From contig CAXAMN010026361.1 in the NCBI GenBank assembly GCA_963970005.1, positions 1,693,242-1,757,241 of the forward strand: a stretch of 64,000 nucleotides of DNA. Direction: 5' to 3'. Below, piece after piece: positions 28,921 through 39,056 of this stretch. Position 1 is the first letter of the stretch. Every line of letters begins with the position of its first letter. The translations under genes were made by a program, and so were the position numbers. Source of the DNA: Durusdinium trenchii. Lineage: Eukaryota; Sar; Dinophyceae; Suessiales; Symbiodiniaceae. The notes beneath the pieces are model-generated. The model ran no database searches and had not been told where the DNA came from. It saw nothing but the letters and a program-made list of their open reading frames with translations.

Positions 28921-29094
28921 CACCCTTTTTTGCCTGGATCTTGAAATTTGCACGACTACGTGCGCGGAAAGAGAGCCGCCGGGATGTTTATGAGTTGGAT
29001 TTAGGATCCACGACCCTGTAGAAGGTGATTAACATCGTTAAGTCTATGAGTCCAGCCGTGGGGTGCTTGTGCGTGTGCCTTCCAAACAAGGCAG

Positions 29095-29205
29095 GTGGCT
29101 TTTGCACTGCGCTCCTGCTTTCTGGGGGCCATGCGATTACTGGGCAAAGAGGAGACACCTCCCATGGGTGCTATGCCGGACGCCTGGCATTGTATGTGGC
29201 AAACG
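29095..29205 (+). CDS. candidate exon, hypothetical
   Basis: 111 nt, phase 0. Acceptor AAACAAGGCAG|GTG, donor AAACG|GTTTGT. Encodes VAFALRSCFLGAMRLLGKEE and TPPMGAMPDAWHCMWQT. It is placed like an upstream exon of the oxygenase, but I cannot match it to that family. Confidence 0.38.
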
Positions 29206-29302
29206 GTTTGTTTGCTACGGTGGATTTTGAGGCACACCCAAATCATACTTTCTTCTCCCTACTATGCCTTGAAATACAACCAAGCAACAAAACCCAAGAC
29301 TA

Positions 29303-29362
29303 CTAGTAGCGTCCTTGCTCCTAGTAGAAATGCCCTTGTTACTAGCAGCTTCTTGTTCCTAG
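29303..29362 (-). repeat. dispersed repeat family, core CTACTAGGAGCAAGG (reverse orientation)
   Basis: TACTAGTAGCGTCCTTGCTC and TAGTAGAAATGCCCTTG. It lies 27 bases before the first oxygenase exon. Confidence 0.8.
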
Positions 29363-29389
29363 ATTGGCCAGAAATTCCTGCCTCTTGAG

Positions 29390-29526
29390 ATGTGTCCGCA
29401 AACAAAGGATTTTATCCATGCAGACCACACGGTAGAGCAGGGTGCACGTCTCTTGTCCACGGCCCTGGAAAGTTTTGGCGGCCTGAACTTCACTGGACGA
29501 CGAGTTCTTTCAGTGAACTTTTGGAG
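29390..29526 (+). CDS. oxygenase exon with HxD motif
   Basis: The acceptor is read as CCTGCCTCTTGAG before ATG TGT; the exon could start a little elsewhere. Carries FIHADHT and RRVLSVNFW. GA donor, phase 2. Confidence 0.78.
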
Positions 29527-30004
29527 GACTGGTGGAGTGCATGGTTGTACAGACATGCATAGGCTGAAAAGGAGATCGAAGCCCAGCAATTGTTAATGTA
29601 TAAACTTCCAAGCTTCTGTTTTTGTTCATCTACGCAGGAATGCCAGAGCAAAAGCTCTCATCAAGAACCACCACATGGCTGTCGTCAACGCGCAGACGAT
29701 CTCGGATGAGGAGCTTCAAGCATCCAAGTTTACCAACTACAAGATGGGTGGCTTAGAACAATACCACCTCACTCGCTTGAGCTCTAAGCAGAGATTGGTC
29801 TATTTCCCTGACATGCAGAACAGCGAGATTCTTGTTTTCAAGCAAGGGGCTTATGATGTCTCTGAGGCGAACGTGACACCCTTAGCCGAGCCACACAAGC
29901 ATCATATTCTCCATACAGCCTTCTTGGATCCAACGGCGCCAAGGGGTGCAATTCCAAGAAAAGCCATTTGTTGTCCAGGTGTTTTGGTGGTTTTGAAGAA
30001 ATGA
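29390..30004 (+). CDS. CmcJ/NvfI-type Fe(II)/2-oxoglutarate-dependent oxygenase, C-terminal part (2 exons)
   Basis: Two exons joined across a 111-base intron give the C-terminal half of a CmcJ/NvfI-like hydroxylase, a 2-oxoglutarate/Fe(II) enzyme group best known from bacterial and fungal secondary metabolism. Landmarks: FIHADHTVEQGARLL with the HxD iron pair (H-A-D), then RRVLSVNFWR (family: N.WR), AVVNAQTI (family: A..DA), RLVYFPDMQNSEILVFKQ (family: YFP.M...E.L.FK), and HTAFLDPTAPRGAIPRKAI with the distal iron His and the family DPT.P motif. Substrate is unknown. The intron uses a GA donor (TGGAG|GACTGG) and a textbook acceptor (GTTCATCTACGCAG|G). N-terminal exons were not identified, so the start is unresolved; they may be upstream or missing. 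Confidence 0.8.
29638..30004 (+). CDS. oxygenase exon with distal His (probable last exon)
   Basis: Starts with the G that completes AGG (Arg). Runs NARAKALIKNHHMAVVNAQT and on to LHTAFLDPTAPRG, ending at TGA (30002-30004). The last dozen residues are less family-like, so a late intron is possible. Confidence 0.78.
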
Positions 30005-31469
30005 CGCCACTCATTGGAACCCCTGACCGGTCGACTCTGGCGAAGATCACCGAACGCTCAGGGGCGGTTAGCATCGTACAGGATTTGTCTCTCACCTTCA
30101 CCTGGAGCCTTCGTCAATACGATCACTCCGGAGTGAGGGAGAATAGAAATCACTGAGGTCCCCGCAAATTCGCCCAACAAAATCATGGCGCTCATTTAGA
30201 TTGTACAGGACGGCACAAAGCCAGCTGCGGCTGTGAAGCGTTGCATGATGCGACCGACCAAGCAAGCCGGTACGGACATGCCTCAGCACATGGTTGCAGG
30301 CGTTGAAAGTCACCGCAGAGACTCAGTCCGACGGAAGGATCCAATCAACCCAAAAGGGTGGAGAACTCACCACAGACATCGTGACATCCTCTAATTGTTG
30401 GCATTTGGTTCAGTTTACGTATTCAGATGGCTAATGGCATAGAATCTTTCTGTCAATTCAAGTTTGGGTGCACTATTGATGGGATTTGGTTCAGTGGGTT
30501 CATTTCTCCAGTAGTTTGGCTCTGTGGTTGATTCACTGCAGATCTCTTGATTGGGACTAGCATTGGGTCCCGAGCTCGCTGGGTTCGGGGGGGGCCATCG
30601 ACTCCCATGAGTTGATTCGAGGCTGGGCCAGCCTTCGTGGATTGCCATGCAGGCGCAACATGTCAGAGATTGAAGAACATTGAGCAGAAATACTGGCGAC
30701 AGTCGCCAGTGTTTCTTCTTTTGCTTCTTGTCATGCTGCTACTGCAACTGTTGTTGCCAGTGCCATCATGTTCCATTGGCCGGCGGTGGTCGCGGCGGCG
30801 GTGGAGCTAGTTTTTTGTTTGTCGCGGTTGTTGAGTTGGACACTGTGTGTCATAGTGAGGTTTGATTATTGTTGACTCATCACACCTGTTTGAATAAAGT
30901 ATAGATAGTTCATCCCCACATGTTGGATCAAACCAGCGTTGGTGATTGGAGAATCCTCTGAAAAAATAAGTTTCAAGACTGTGCAGTCTTCAATGATAGT
31001 AGGGTTGCATGGGTTGCAAGAGGGAAGTGTGAGAGAGGGAGAAAAAAAAAACAATGTTAGAAACCTTTGTTGCTATTTGTTATCTCCCGTTTACGCAGCC
31101 CTGATGCATTTTGTTGAGGTCACACTAACACCGAATTTTCCCGCATTGGAGGCTTCTTTGCTGCCTCTGCAAGTGCATCCTGCCAAGTTCTGACCAGGAC
31201 AAAACTGACAGCTCTGTGTGTTGGTCAGTTTCCTGAGAGCAGTCAGACCCAGTGGTCCATGAGATGGTCCATAGAGTCTTTGAGAGGGTCTTGCGCAAGC
31301 TTCCTCCAGAAATGAAACCCGAAACGTATAGCTACTACTTGATCAGGCTAGGGCAGAAAAACCAAGATTGTCTTAAGATGCCTCTGTAAGGAAGGGAAGG
31401 AAGGGAGTGGTTTTGCTCGCCTGTGCCACCAGCGTCGACCTTGTATAGGAGACTCGAGAACCTTGGCAG
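30005..31469. other. no gene firmly recognised
   Basis: Contains a plus-strand coding-like stretch near 30.2-30.39 kb (VQDGTKPAAAVKRCMMRPTK) and a minus-strand 77-residue frame at 30415-30648 with the recurrent phrase TEPN. Neither has a known family signature. Confidence 0.3.
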
Positions 31470-31697
31470 ATGGCAATGGCACAGACAAAGATGGCGCAGC
31501 AGACCGCTATGACGCAAGCAGTGATGCAGCAAGCTATGGCACAGCAATCAGCCATGGCACAGCAGGCTGCGCTTGCACAGCAATCAGCCATGGCACAAGC
31601 TGCAGTACTTCAAGCAGCACCAGGACGGGTTGCCTTGGATACCTTGGATACTTCATCATATCGAAAGATCGGAACATCTGACGAGATGAAGTGGTAA
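31470..31697 (+). CDS. candidate exon with Met/Ala/Gln repeats
   Basis: Encodes short repeats such as MAQQSAMAQQAALAQQSAMA, with little Ser or Pro, then a non-repetitive end (TLDTSSYRKIGTSDEMKW) and a stop. The underlying DNA repeats GCACAGCAATCAGCCATGG. Low-complexity Q/A/M segments occur in RNA-binding and transcription-related proteins, but no function is implied. Confidence 0.42.
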   Translation: MAMAQTKMAQQTAMTQAVMQQAMAQQSAMAQQAALAQQSAMAQAAVLQAAPGRVALDTLDTSSYRKIGTSDEMKW

Positions 31698-31953
31698 CTA
31701 AATGGTCTAACTTTTTCAGCTGTAGAACTTCTATAGAATCATCTAGAGCTATGCTGAAGAACTAGCACGTCCCCCAGAAGGGGCTGGTTTGCCTGGTCTG
31801 AGACATCTGCACTGTGAACCCAGGACCAGTTTGGACCCACGTCACACCACAAGGTCCAGACCTTGAAGAAGGTGGGACTCTTTTATTTCGACGCGTGCGT
31901 TTGGACCGCTGCTTCGCCTGAAATCAATCCTTCGGATGTTAACGATTGAACAG

Positions 31954-32050
31954 AAGCCATGCATGGAATCGGACGCGGCTTCGAAGTCACGCCGCGCGAA
32001 CGCGCCACGACCGTGAGACCGTTCCAGGTGCCGGACCCCCACGGCAGAAG
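31954..32050 (+). CDS. candidate exon, hypothetical
   Basis: Acceptor GATTGAACAG, donor GCAGAAG|GTCCGC. Encodes AMHGIGRGFEVTPRERATTV and RPFQVPDPHGR. Unrecognised. Confidence 0.35.
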
Positions 32051-32467
32051 GTCCGCAGTGTGCGGCTCCCTGAGGTTCGGAACCGTTTCGTTAGTTTTTG
32101 TTTAGGTTTAGAAAAGGGTTTATTATATTTTTATATTATTATACTGCTCAATATGACTTTATATGCCTTCTAGATCTTAGACCTCACCATTTTTGGACTG
32201 GCAGGCCAAGCTTGGATGGTTCTTCACATTGAAGCATAATATGGAACTTGATTTGGACCGTGGGATTTGCATGGATTTGCAGTGCTTCGAGTGTCTAATT
32301 TAAAACATGATGTTATCAGGGTGCTGGCGATCATATCGATAGACAGATCACCCGTTGATGAAAGAAGTCGTTCGCACCATGGCCTATGGCCTTTCATGGC
32401 CGCAAATAGCCATTCATGGCTCATGGCCATCCATGGCCCCACATTCCGTCCGCATCTCTGCATGCAG

Positions 32468-32533
32468 GTGACCCCACCACCTTGCCGCAGCAGCCGCCGC
32501 ATCCAGGCGTGGCTGACGCACGACGGAGGACAG
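32468..32533 (+). CDS. candidate exon, hypothetical
   Basis: 66 nt, phase 0, with good sites on both sides (CTGCATGCAG|GTG and GACAG|GTGAGG). Encodes VTPPPCRSSRRIQAWLTHDG and GQ. Confidence 0.42.
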
Positions 32534-33569
32534 GTGAGGATGTGCGCAGTCGAAGGCGACGGTGTTTTATGCAGTCTTGAGAGTTCTAAGTGATTTCTCA
32601 TGATCTTCGATGATTTTCGTTCATTGGCTGCCAGAAAGTTGAGGACGTAGGCAATTTGTGAGAATTTTGGTGCTTGTTTAGCTCACGGGTATTGGTCATT
32701 GGTAGTGACTGACAGCGTCACGCCTTTCTCGGTGGCTCTGATGTGCTCAGCAGTCCTCAGGCAACGACCAAGCCGAAGCCCGCGAAGAAGGCATTTTGGG
32801 GAAAGGGATGTGGGATCTGAAACGAAAACCAGGCGGTGAGATGAACCCTCAAGAATTCTTGGGTGCCAAAGAAGGAAGGCTCGCATTGCCGCATGGATGC
32901 AGACCAGGCCAGCGGGACCTATCGGGGTTGTTTTCCTGGTCAAACACAGACCCAACACTTCACCGATCGATCGAAGATTCCATCGTTTTTCCCGATTCAA
33001 ACACAACTGAAACGACTCGATGAAGCCGGATGAAGCCGGATGAATTGGCGGGTGGACCAGACGCGTGGTCATCAAATCAGCGGAACGAGCGCAGGGATCG
33101 AACCGCTTGAAGCTGGGAGTTCTGAGTATGTCCAATCTAGATATGGGCTTGTCCTTTTTTAATCTGTCTAGTTTATGTAGGGATGGGATGTTCGACTGGG
33201 AAGCATACCCCGAATCATCGAAGCATACCCCATAGCCATAGTCAAACATCCCGGCCAACGTCCAAAACATGGTAACCCATATTAGCTCTGCAGGTGTTTT
33301 GTTGTCGCCAGATTCCGAAGTAAACCCTTGTGAAGAATGATTGTAGAGACTTGAAGAAGCCTTGCTGTAGCTGCTTCAAGCAGGAGAATACGCAACCTCA
33401 CTGTCTGATTTAAAGCCACCAGCTGCTGTAAACACACCGTGGACAAGCGCCTACAACGAGTGCTTCTTGGTGACAACTTGTGAATACGATTTTCATTCAA
33501 GCTGTTTGCACTGACCCCGACTGTTGCTCCATTACCAATACCCTCCAAGCTTCCAGTCATTGTTGGGTT

Positions 33570-33664
33570 TAACGGCTCGGAGCATACAGAGAACTGTGCA
33601 GAAGTATGCGGTGCCATTGGCCCCATTCATATGGGCCCATTTGGCTGGGAGCATGCATGACAGT
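33570..33664 (+). repeat. 95-bp repeat, copy 1
   Basis: Begins TAACGGCTCGGAGCATACAG and ends GGGAGCATGCATGACAGT. Copy 2 at 34426-34520 differs at three positions. Confidence 0.95.
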
Positions 33665-34415
33665 AAAACTATGGCATGTTGGGGAATCTGCGGTTGTTGC
33701 TGTGTGACGTCAACGGATGTGTTGGCGATTCTGCTTCAATGTGTGTGTGGAAAAACCATTCGATGCGCAAGTTTTGGATGTTACCGTTTGGGAGGATCCG
33801 TTCCATCGTTGGATCTTGTCGGTGCGGCTCCTACTGCTTTGTTGAGACAAGAAGGTGCTTTGGCACACAGTTCGCTGGGTGTGGCAGCATGTCCACCTTG
33901 TCACAGTTGCGACATTCGCATGTGATGCAGTACATCCTCGAGGTCAATCACGGCCGGCGCATCAGCTTGGCCATCCTGTTCGGGTCCTGATGACAGCAAG
34001 ACGTTTGGGCTAAAGTGCTCGCTGGGGATGTGTGCGAGTGCGCTCGTTTTGGCATGCCGGAAGGGGAGGTCATTCCGCAAGACGAAAGCAGTGACCATGG
34101 CTGCAGTCTTCCAACACAGTCTTTAGCGGGAACTATCAGCAATTTGCCGTGGACTGAGGCAAGAGTTTCTTTCTAAAGGATGCGCTCTTGCTTCAGGAAG
34201 ATATGTGACTTTTCCTCCTCTTTTGCTGGCTCTGATGGCTGGTTTTGACTGAGCTGTGTGGCATGATTTCAAACACTCTTTGCATCTCTTTGCCCTTTGT
34301 TTTACCGTGTCAAAGCACCACCAGAGGATTTGCCTACATGTCTCAAGGAGTGTCTCAAGGCAGGCAGCTGCCAAGCAAAGGCTGAACTGAACTGAACCAG
34401 AAGCAAGACAAGGTG

Positions 34416-34425
34416 NNNNNNNNNN
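34416..34425. other. assembly gap (10 N)
   Basis: Ten undetermined bases. The next base starts copy 2 of the 95-bp repeat. Confidence 0.99.
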
Positions 34426-34520
34426 TAACGGCTCGGAGCATACAGAGAACTGTGCAGAAGTATGCGGTGCCGCTGGCCCCATTCATATGGGCCCATTTGG
34501 CTGGGAGCATGCATGGCAGT
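34426..34520 (+). repeat. 95-bp repeat, copy 2
   Basis: 92 of 95 positions match copy 1 at 33570-33664. It begins exactly at the gap edge, so either a true duplication or a scaffolding artefact is possible. Confidence 0.95.
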
Positions 34521-35334
34521 TGATTGAAGCTTGGTGTCGCACAGTTGGAACTGATTAAAGGTGAAACCTGGGCACCGTAACAACGTATGTCCTACCACAG
34601 GCTTTTCTTTGATCGGCATCGGCAGTGTAGAAGTTTACTCAAGTCTCCCATCCAAACAGTTGAAGACGGGTGGACACGCTTCTTGTTTAAGTGTCAGCAA
34701 CTGCAGCTGCTTGGTTCCAAGCTCCCGTTGCATGCAGATCAAAATCTTGTCAAAGTCTCCCAATTTAACATGTTTAGGGCCTAGGGATTTGGACAGACGT
34801 GGCCAGAAGGCTTGACACAAGGCTTTCTTTGGGAAGATGGGAGCAATGGGATTGCAAGTTGCAGCTATCGCTTTGCAGATGCTTCTCGTGGAGGCCAATG
34901 TCATAGTTCACTTGGCTTGCTACCCACCTTTGACTTGCCGACATGCCAAAGCCAAGCTTGTTGTCGCTTGAAATGCTGCAGCCATACGCTTTACACAAGT
35001 ACTAGCAGAGAACGAACACGGGCTTCTGATGGAAAACAATAATGCAATGCTATTGGAAGGAGGATTGTATTTATGTCTTGACGTTTTCTGGCCGTCCAAA
35101 CAGGTTTTGTTTAACCAACACATGATACATGCCATGACGATGCCGCACATTCGGACCGTTGTGCTGGTTACTCCGTGGATCTGGAGTTGACCTCTACTCA
35201 CCACCAACTCAGGCAAAAAAAAGAACACACTTCTTCAGGGAGCTTGTACCCACCAACTGCTGTTGTCTTGGGAGACCACCGAATACAACAAAAAGAAACC
35301 TGCAAAGGCTTGTGGACCCCTCCCATTCGCAGCC

Positions 35335-35496
35335 ATGGCCCGACAGCTGATTTGTTGCTTAGTGCTGATGCTTTTAACTCCTGGAGTGATCGGTGCTGTG
35401 ACGCTGGGCGCTTTTGGGGCTGATGACTTGGTGAAGCAGCTCCGGTCGTCCATCTTCGTCGAGACAGCGTTCTTAGAAGACCCGTGGCAAAGCCTG
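35335..35496 (+). CDS. probable first exon with signal peptide
   Basis: ATG preceded by CCCCTCCCATTCGCAGCC, a pyrimidine tract and AG where a spliced-leader acceptor would sit. The peptide begins MARQLICCLVLMLLTPGVIG, a good secretory or plastid-targeting signal, then AVTLGAFGADDLVKQLRSS and FLEDPWQSL. The donor is read as CTG|GTGCAT, phase 0. The mature protein is unrecognised. Confidence 0.5.
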
Positions 35497-35840
35497 GTGC
35501 ATTTCTGGTTTCTTTGTGCTCCACACGAAAGAGAGAGGGGGAGAGAAGTTGTTAGCCAATGCTAGCAACACTTGACACCAGGAGGAATGTTGTCAAGATG
35601 AAGATATATGACCCACGATACTGTTCCTTGATTGGTCATGTATCTGCATGCTGCACAACGCCTTATTTTTGATGTTCAAGATTGCCGCGACAATACCTGC
35701 AACTGTTCCCCTATGTCATTTTGGGTTCAAATAACTGGGCACGCACGGCGCTCTGTCGCGAAGCTAAGGAGCGCCCACCGGTGACGCGGTGTTCCTCCTT
35801 GGATGGTCCCAGTTGCCTTCACTTAATGTTGGATTCTCAG

Positions 35841-35984
35841 GTGTCCCTAGACGGTCCAGGTGTTATTCCAGACACTCGACGCCAAGTGGAACTCTTGGAG
35901 ATCTCGGAGGATATAAAGAACTGGTGCGGACACCCTCCATCCTCACTGGTGGAGGAAACTAGTCCCCCCAAACAGGCCTCATGA
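35841..35984 (+). CDS. candidate exon downstream of the signal-peptide exon
   Basis: Acceptor GTTGGATTCTCAG|GTG, phase 0 as required. Encodes VSLDGPGVIPDTRRQVELLE and ISEDIKNWCGHPPSS, reaching TGA at 35982. Linking it to the exon at 35335 is an inference from phase and position. Confidence 0.38.
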   Translation: MSLDGPGVIPDTRRQVELLEISEDIKNWCGHPPSSLVEETSPPKQAS

Positions 35985-36163
35985 TTGTTGGAGAGAGGGT
36001 GACAGCCTCTTTTCGGGGTCTGTGTTTATGTGCATGTGAGTGCATGCTGGTGTTTGAAAGGAAAAGCTGTGTTTGTGAGCGATGGTGGGCTCGGAACGGG
36101 GTGCCTTTTCTCCATACCACGTGTCACCTTCTTGCACACGATGTGATTTATCATGCTCAGAGC

Positions 36164-36324
36164 ATCTCGCTGAGGAGAGACTCCTTCACGACTTGGGAGC
36201 TGCAGAGGGAATGGACTTTGTGACCCCAGAGTGCCTGGGGTTGAGGAATTATAAAGCTGAGAAATGCTTTCCTCGGATCAAGGCCCTTTTTAGGAGGCTT
36301 ACTGAAGGTCCTTTCATTATGTAA
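36164..36324 (+). CDS. candidate terminal exon, hypothetical
   Basis: Acceptor TTTATCATGCTCAG. Encodes HLAEERLLHDLGAAEGMDFV and EKCFPRIKALFRRLTEGPFI, then TAA. Good composition; no family recognised. Confidence 0.42.
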
Positions 36325-36679
36325 TGATGTTTTTGATCCCCATTGCCACCAACAATCTAAAATGGGTGTGGTGAAGTTAAGCATGCAGTTGTGATTTTAT
36401 ATGACTCATTTAGTATAAGAAACACCTCCGGCCCAACTTAATGACCTATTATAACCCAGCATCAAAGGGTCTGAGCATGCTTAACCTCTGGATAGCAACG
36501 GGGATGGGTTTTGTGAAGCCTCAAAGTCGGTTCCGCACATCTGAGTACGGCACACATTTCTTGCTATGTTTTCCCTTCTCAAATGCTTTTGGCAAGCCCG
36601 GAGATTGATACCTTGATGGGTTGGTTTGTTCGGCGTGCGTGTCAAAAGCTGGGACTGGGTGCTTTTGCTTCCTCGCAAG

Positions 36680-36789
36680 GTACTTCACATTGGAAGAACT
36701 TGTACGCATGGGTCAGGCAACACAGAGCCGAAGCTCAGCTGAAGCCTTGCTGGTGGGAGACGAGGCGACCGGTCGCCGGGGCGCCGGAG
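36680..36789 (+). CDS. candidate exon, hypothetical
   Basis: Acceptor TTCCTCGCAAG|GTAC, donor CGGAG|GCAACA (GC). Encodes YFTLEELVRMGQATQSRSSA and EALLVGDEATGRRGAG. Confidence 0.38.
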
Positions 36790-37061
36790 GCAACACGACG
36801 TCGGAGCGGACGGAGCGTTTGCACCGCGCCAGGCCAAGGACTACTTGCTCAGTGGTCGGAACAAGACGTCTGTAGGCGGGTTAGAGCAAGAGATTTTTGG
36901 TCATTCAATGAGTTGGAGACAAGATGAAGAATCGATTGATGAGAGATCGTATGAGTCAGACAGTTTGACAAAATCTGAATGAAGCTTGTGAAGCCTTGAC
37001 TCAGCTTAACTTACCACTTTTTACGATGTCCTGTAGTATCCTGTAGTCATTGAAACCGAAC

Positions 37062-37340
37062 TTAGACGTTGAAGCCGCCCCCCGCAGTACTTGTTGCAGT
37101 AGAGAACCGCACAGCACCCAGCCGCGGACCAGCTTCCTGCACCGCGCAAAACCCCAGACCGACCCCCAAAACTCAACGGCAGGACTTCTGCACTTCGCTG
37201 GTGCCGCACTGGACCGGCGTTTGCCATTGACCTTCTCGCTTGGACTGCCCAAAGACCTGGTGGCCACTTGGGATGGCCGCTGGATCGCGCGTGATGGCCA
37301 CTTGGGAACATTTAGAGTGGGAAAGTTACTGATTGGCATT
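37062..37340 (+). CDS. candidate exon, hypothetical
   Basis: Coding-like stretch including RRLPLTFSLGLPKDLVATWD and GRWIARDGHLGTFRVGKLLIG-type sequence. The best part is 37.2-37.33 kb and the limits are uncertain. Unrecognised. Confidence 0.35.
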
Positions 37341-38018
37341 GGAGTCAACATCTTCATACTGCAATATGCTTCTGATGATGTACCCAAAGAGGAACCCAAC
37401 ACACATCCAAACACTCTGTTCACATCTGTTCACCTGTGTTTGTCGTGTGGTTGACCATTTGTTCACCCACAGCCTAATTCGCTCAAGGTAGCACCAAGCA
37501 TGTGGCCAGCCTGCCTTCTCCGGATGGCGAACTTCCCGTCTTGTCTCAGAACGCCGGTTTGGTTCGAAAGCCAGGCCAGGTGGCCCCTGGCCCCTGAGGC
37601 TGAGAAAGGTTTTGGACCTGTGCAATGAATGGTTCTGTCCCAAAAACCACAAGTGCCGCACTGCACTACGAAAGGGCCTTCAAGCGTTCCAATGCATATG
37701 CATATTGCTTCGTTGGATTGCTTCAAGTTCAAGTTCTTCAACTGCGAGAAAAAACACATCATGTGGGAGAGAATGGTGAAGGCTTCTTTTGGCCAGGTGG
37801 CGGAAGCCTGCAACTCTCAGTCTCAGCTGAGTTGGCAGGCCCGTGCCGGCTCGGGCTTTTGAAGTCTGCAGTCTTGCAACCACAGGACTCGAGATTTGCA
37901 ACGATTGGAGCTTTGGAAATAAAGACCTTGAAAGCCTTAGTTGAATAAAGACCTTGCCACCAATTCCATTGTTTTGACGTGCATCACATGCATCACATGC
38001 CTTTCGAACGAACGCTAG

Positions 38019-38117
38019 GCTCTTTGGGATATCTCCGCTTCTCGCGACCGGTCACTGTGCGCTCCCTCTTCGTTCACTGGGTTGCAGATCGAAATGCTCC
38101 AAGGGCCATTGTGGCAG
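38019..38117 (+). CDS. beta-rich hypothetical gene, exon 1
   Basis: Acceptor AACGCTAG|GCT, phase 1. Donor GTGGCAG|GTCGTT, phase 1. Confidence 0.48.
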
Positions 38118-39056
38118 GTCGTTTGGGTCTGCAAAATATGTGGAACAGTTCCTCGGTCGATGTAGAAACACTCAACAATCCAAGACACACCATTGCTCTA
38201 TATTGCTCTTGGAGATTTGGACGCTCACCTGACGACCGAAAAGGACCAGGACTTCTTCTTCGGGCTTTAGCTGGATAGCTCTTACGCTCTACTTTGCTGA
38301 TCGATGCATTGGTGTCCCAGGCCATTTGGATCCTCAGCAATTGGAGTCCGTAGAGGGATGGGTTGACATTGCTGGAAACCCCTTGGCACAGGTGGATGAG
38401 ATTTGGCAGCAAGCAGGTCGAATTATCAAACCTGAATTCATTTTTCTGGCAGCAGATGTTGTTCCACAGCCAAATTCCTCGTTTCGGCAGACTTTTGCCA
38501 CACGCATGGTCCAGGGAAACACTTTGTTAATTGAAACGTTGGATTATGTTTGATTCAGTTTGTATACTTAATACTAATGTAATAGTAAGATGTAATAGAA
38601 CTTAATATATACTAATAGATATTTGTATACTAATGTAATATAACTATATATTATATATATATCAACTTTCCAGGTCTCCCAGCCCGCGTGCTTTTTTGTT
38701 TCGCACCACTTCACCGGACCTTGGACCGTGTGTTGTTTGTGGACCTTGGACCCAGGACCTCCAAGAAGGACCTCCGTTTGTTTTCTTCAGTCTCTTAAGA
38801 CGATCAGCACGCCTCCATCGGAAAAGGCTCCTGTTTTGCAAGGTGGGTCTAAGTGCCCATGTCAGGCTGCATGTCAGTGCCCATATCAACCTTCTGTTCT
38901 TGTGAGTGCATGTTGTTCCAGCCCTACAAGGAATTGGTCTTCATGGCCGCAAAGGGACTTCAGATTAGTGCTGTCCAGATTGCAAGCACTGAAGGAACAG
39001 AGGAAGAGGAGCGATTTGACTGCTTTGTTTTGAGACCTCGAGGATGGAATCCATGA
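38019..39056 (+). CDS. hypothetical protein (3 candidate exons)
   Basis: Exons at 38019-38117 and 38321-38553 join in phase across a 203-base GT-AG intron, giving YLRFSRPVTVRSLFVHWVAD, RAIVAGHLDPQQLESVEGW and a long continuation to a stop. A third exon (38922-39056) reads PYKELVFMAAKGLQISAVQI and DCFVLRPRGW to its own stop. If the second exon instead ends at a GT donor after NPLAQ, the third follows in phase. The alternating hydrophobic pattern suggests beta strands, perhaps a jelly-roll binding domain, but I cannot name the family. Confidence 0.42.
38321..38553 (+). CDS. beta-rich hypothetical gene, exon 2
   Basis: Acceptor GGTGTCCCAG|GCC, phase 1. Encodes HLDPQQLESVEGWVDIAGN and IIKPEFIFLAADVVPQPNSS, ending TGA at 38551. 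An internal donor at CACAG|GTGGATG is possible. Confidence 0.45.
38646..38662. repeat. TA dinucleotide repeat
   Basis: Short TA run at the end of an AT-rich stretch (38.55-38.66 kb). Confidence 0.85.
38922..39056 (+). CDS. beta-rich hypothetical gene, exon 3
   Basis: Acceptor CATGTTGTTCCAG, phase 0. Encodes PYKELVFMAAKGLQISAVQI and GTEEEERFDCFVLRPRGWNP, then TGA. Confidence 0.45.
   Translation, partial: PYKELVFMAAKGLQISAVQIASTEGTEEEERFDCFVLRPRGWNP

Larger units (their letters stand above)
28320..28990. other. coding-free, partly AT-rich island with hairpins
   Basis: I see no exon here. The first 180 bases are rich in ACCTAAA/TTTAGGT and TAAATT words. The rest holds recurrent TTACTTGAG words (28.62-28.67 kb) and two further perfect palindromic elements, listed separately. 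Confidence 0.55.
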
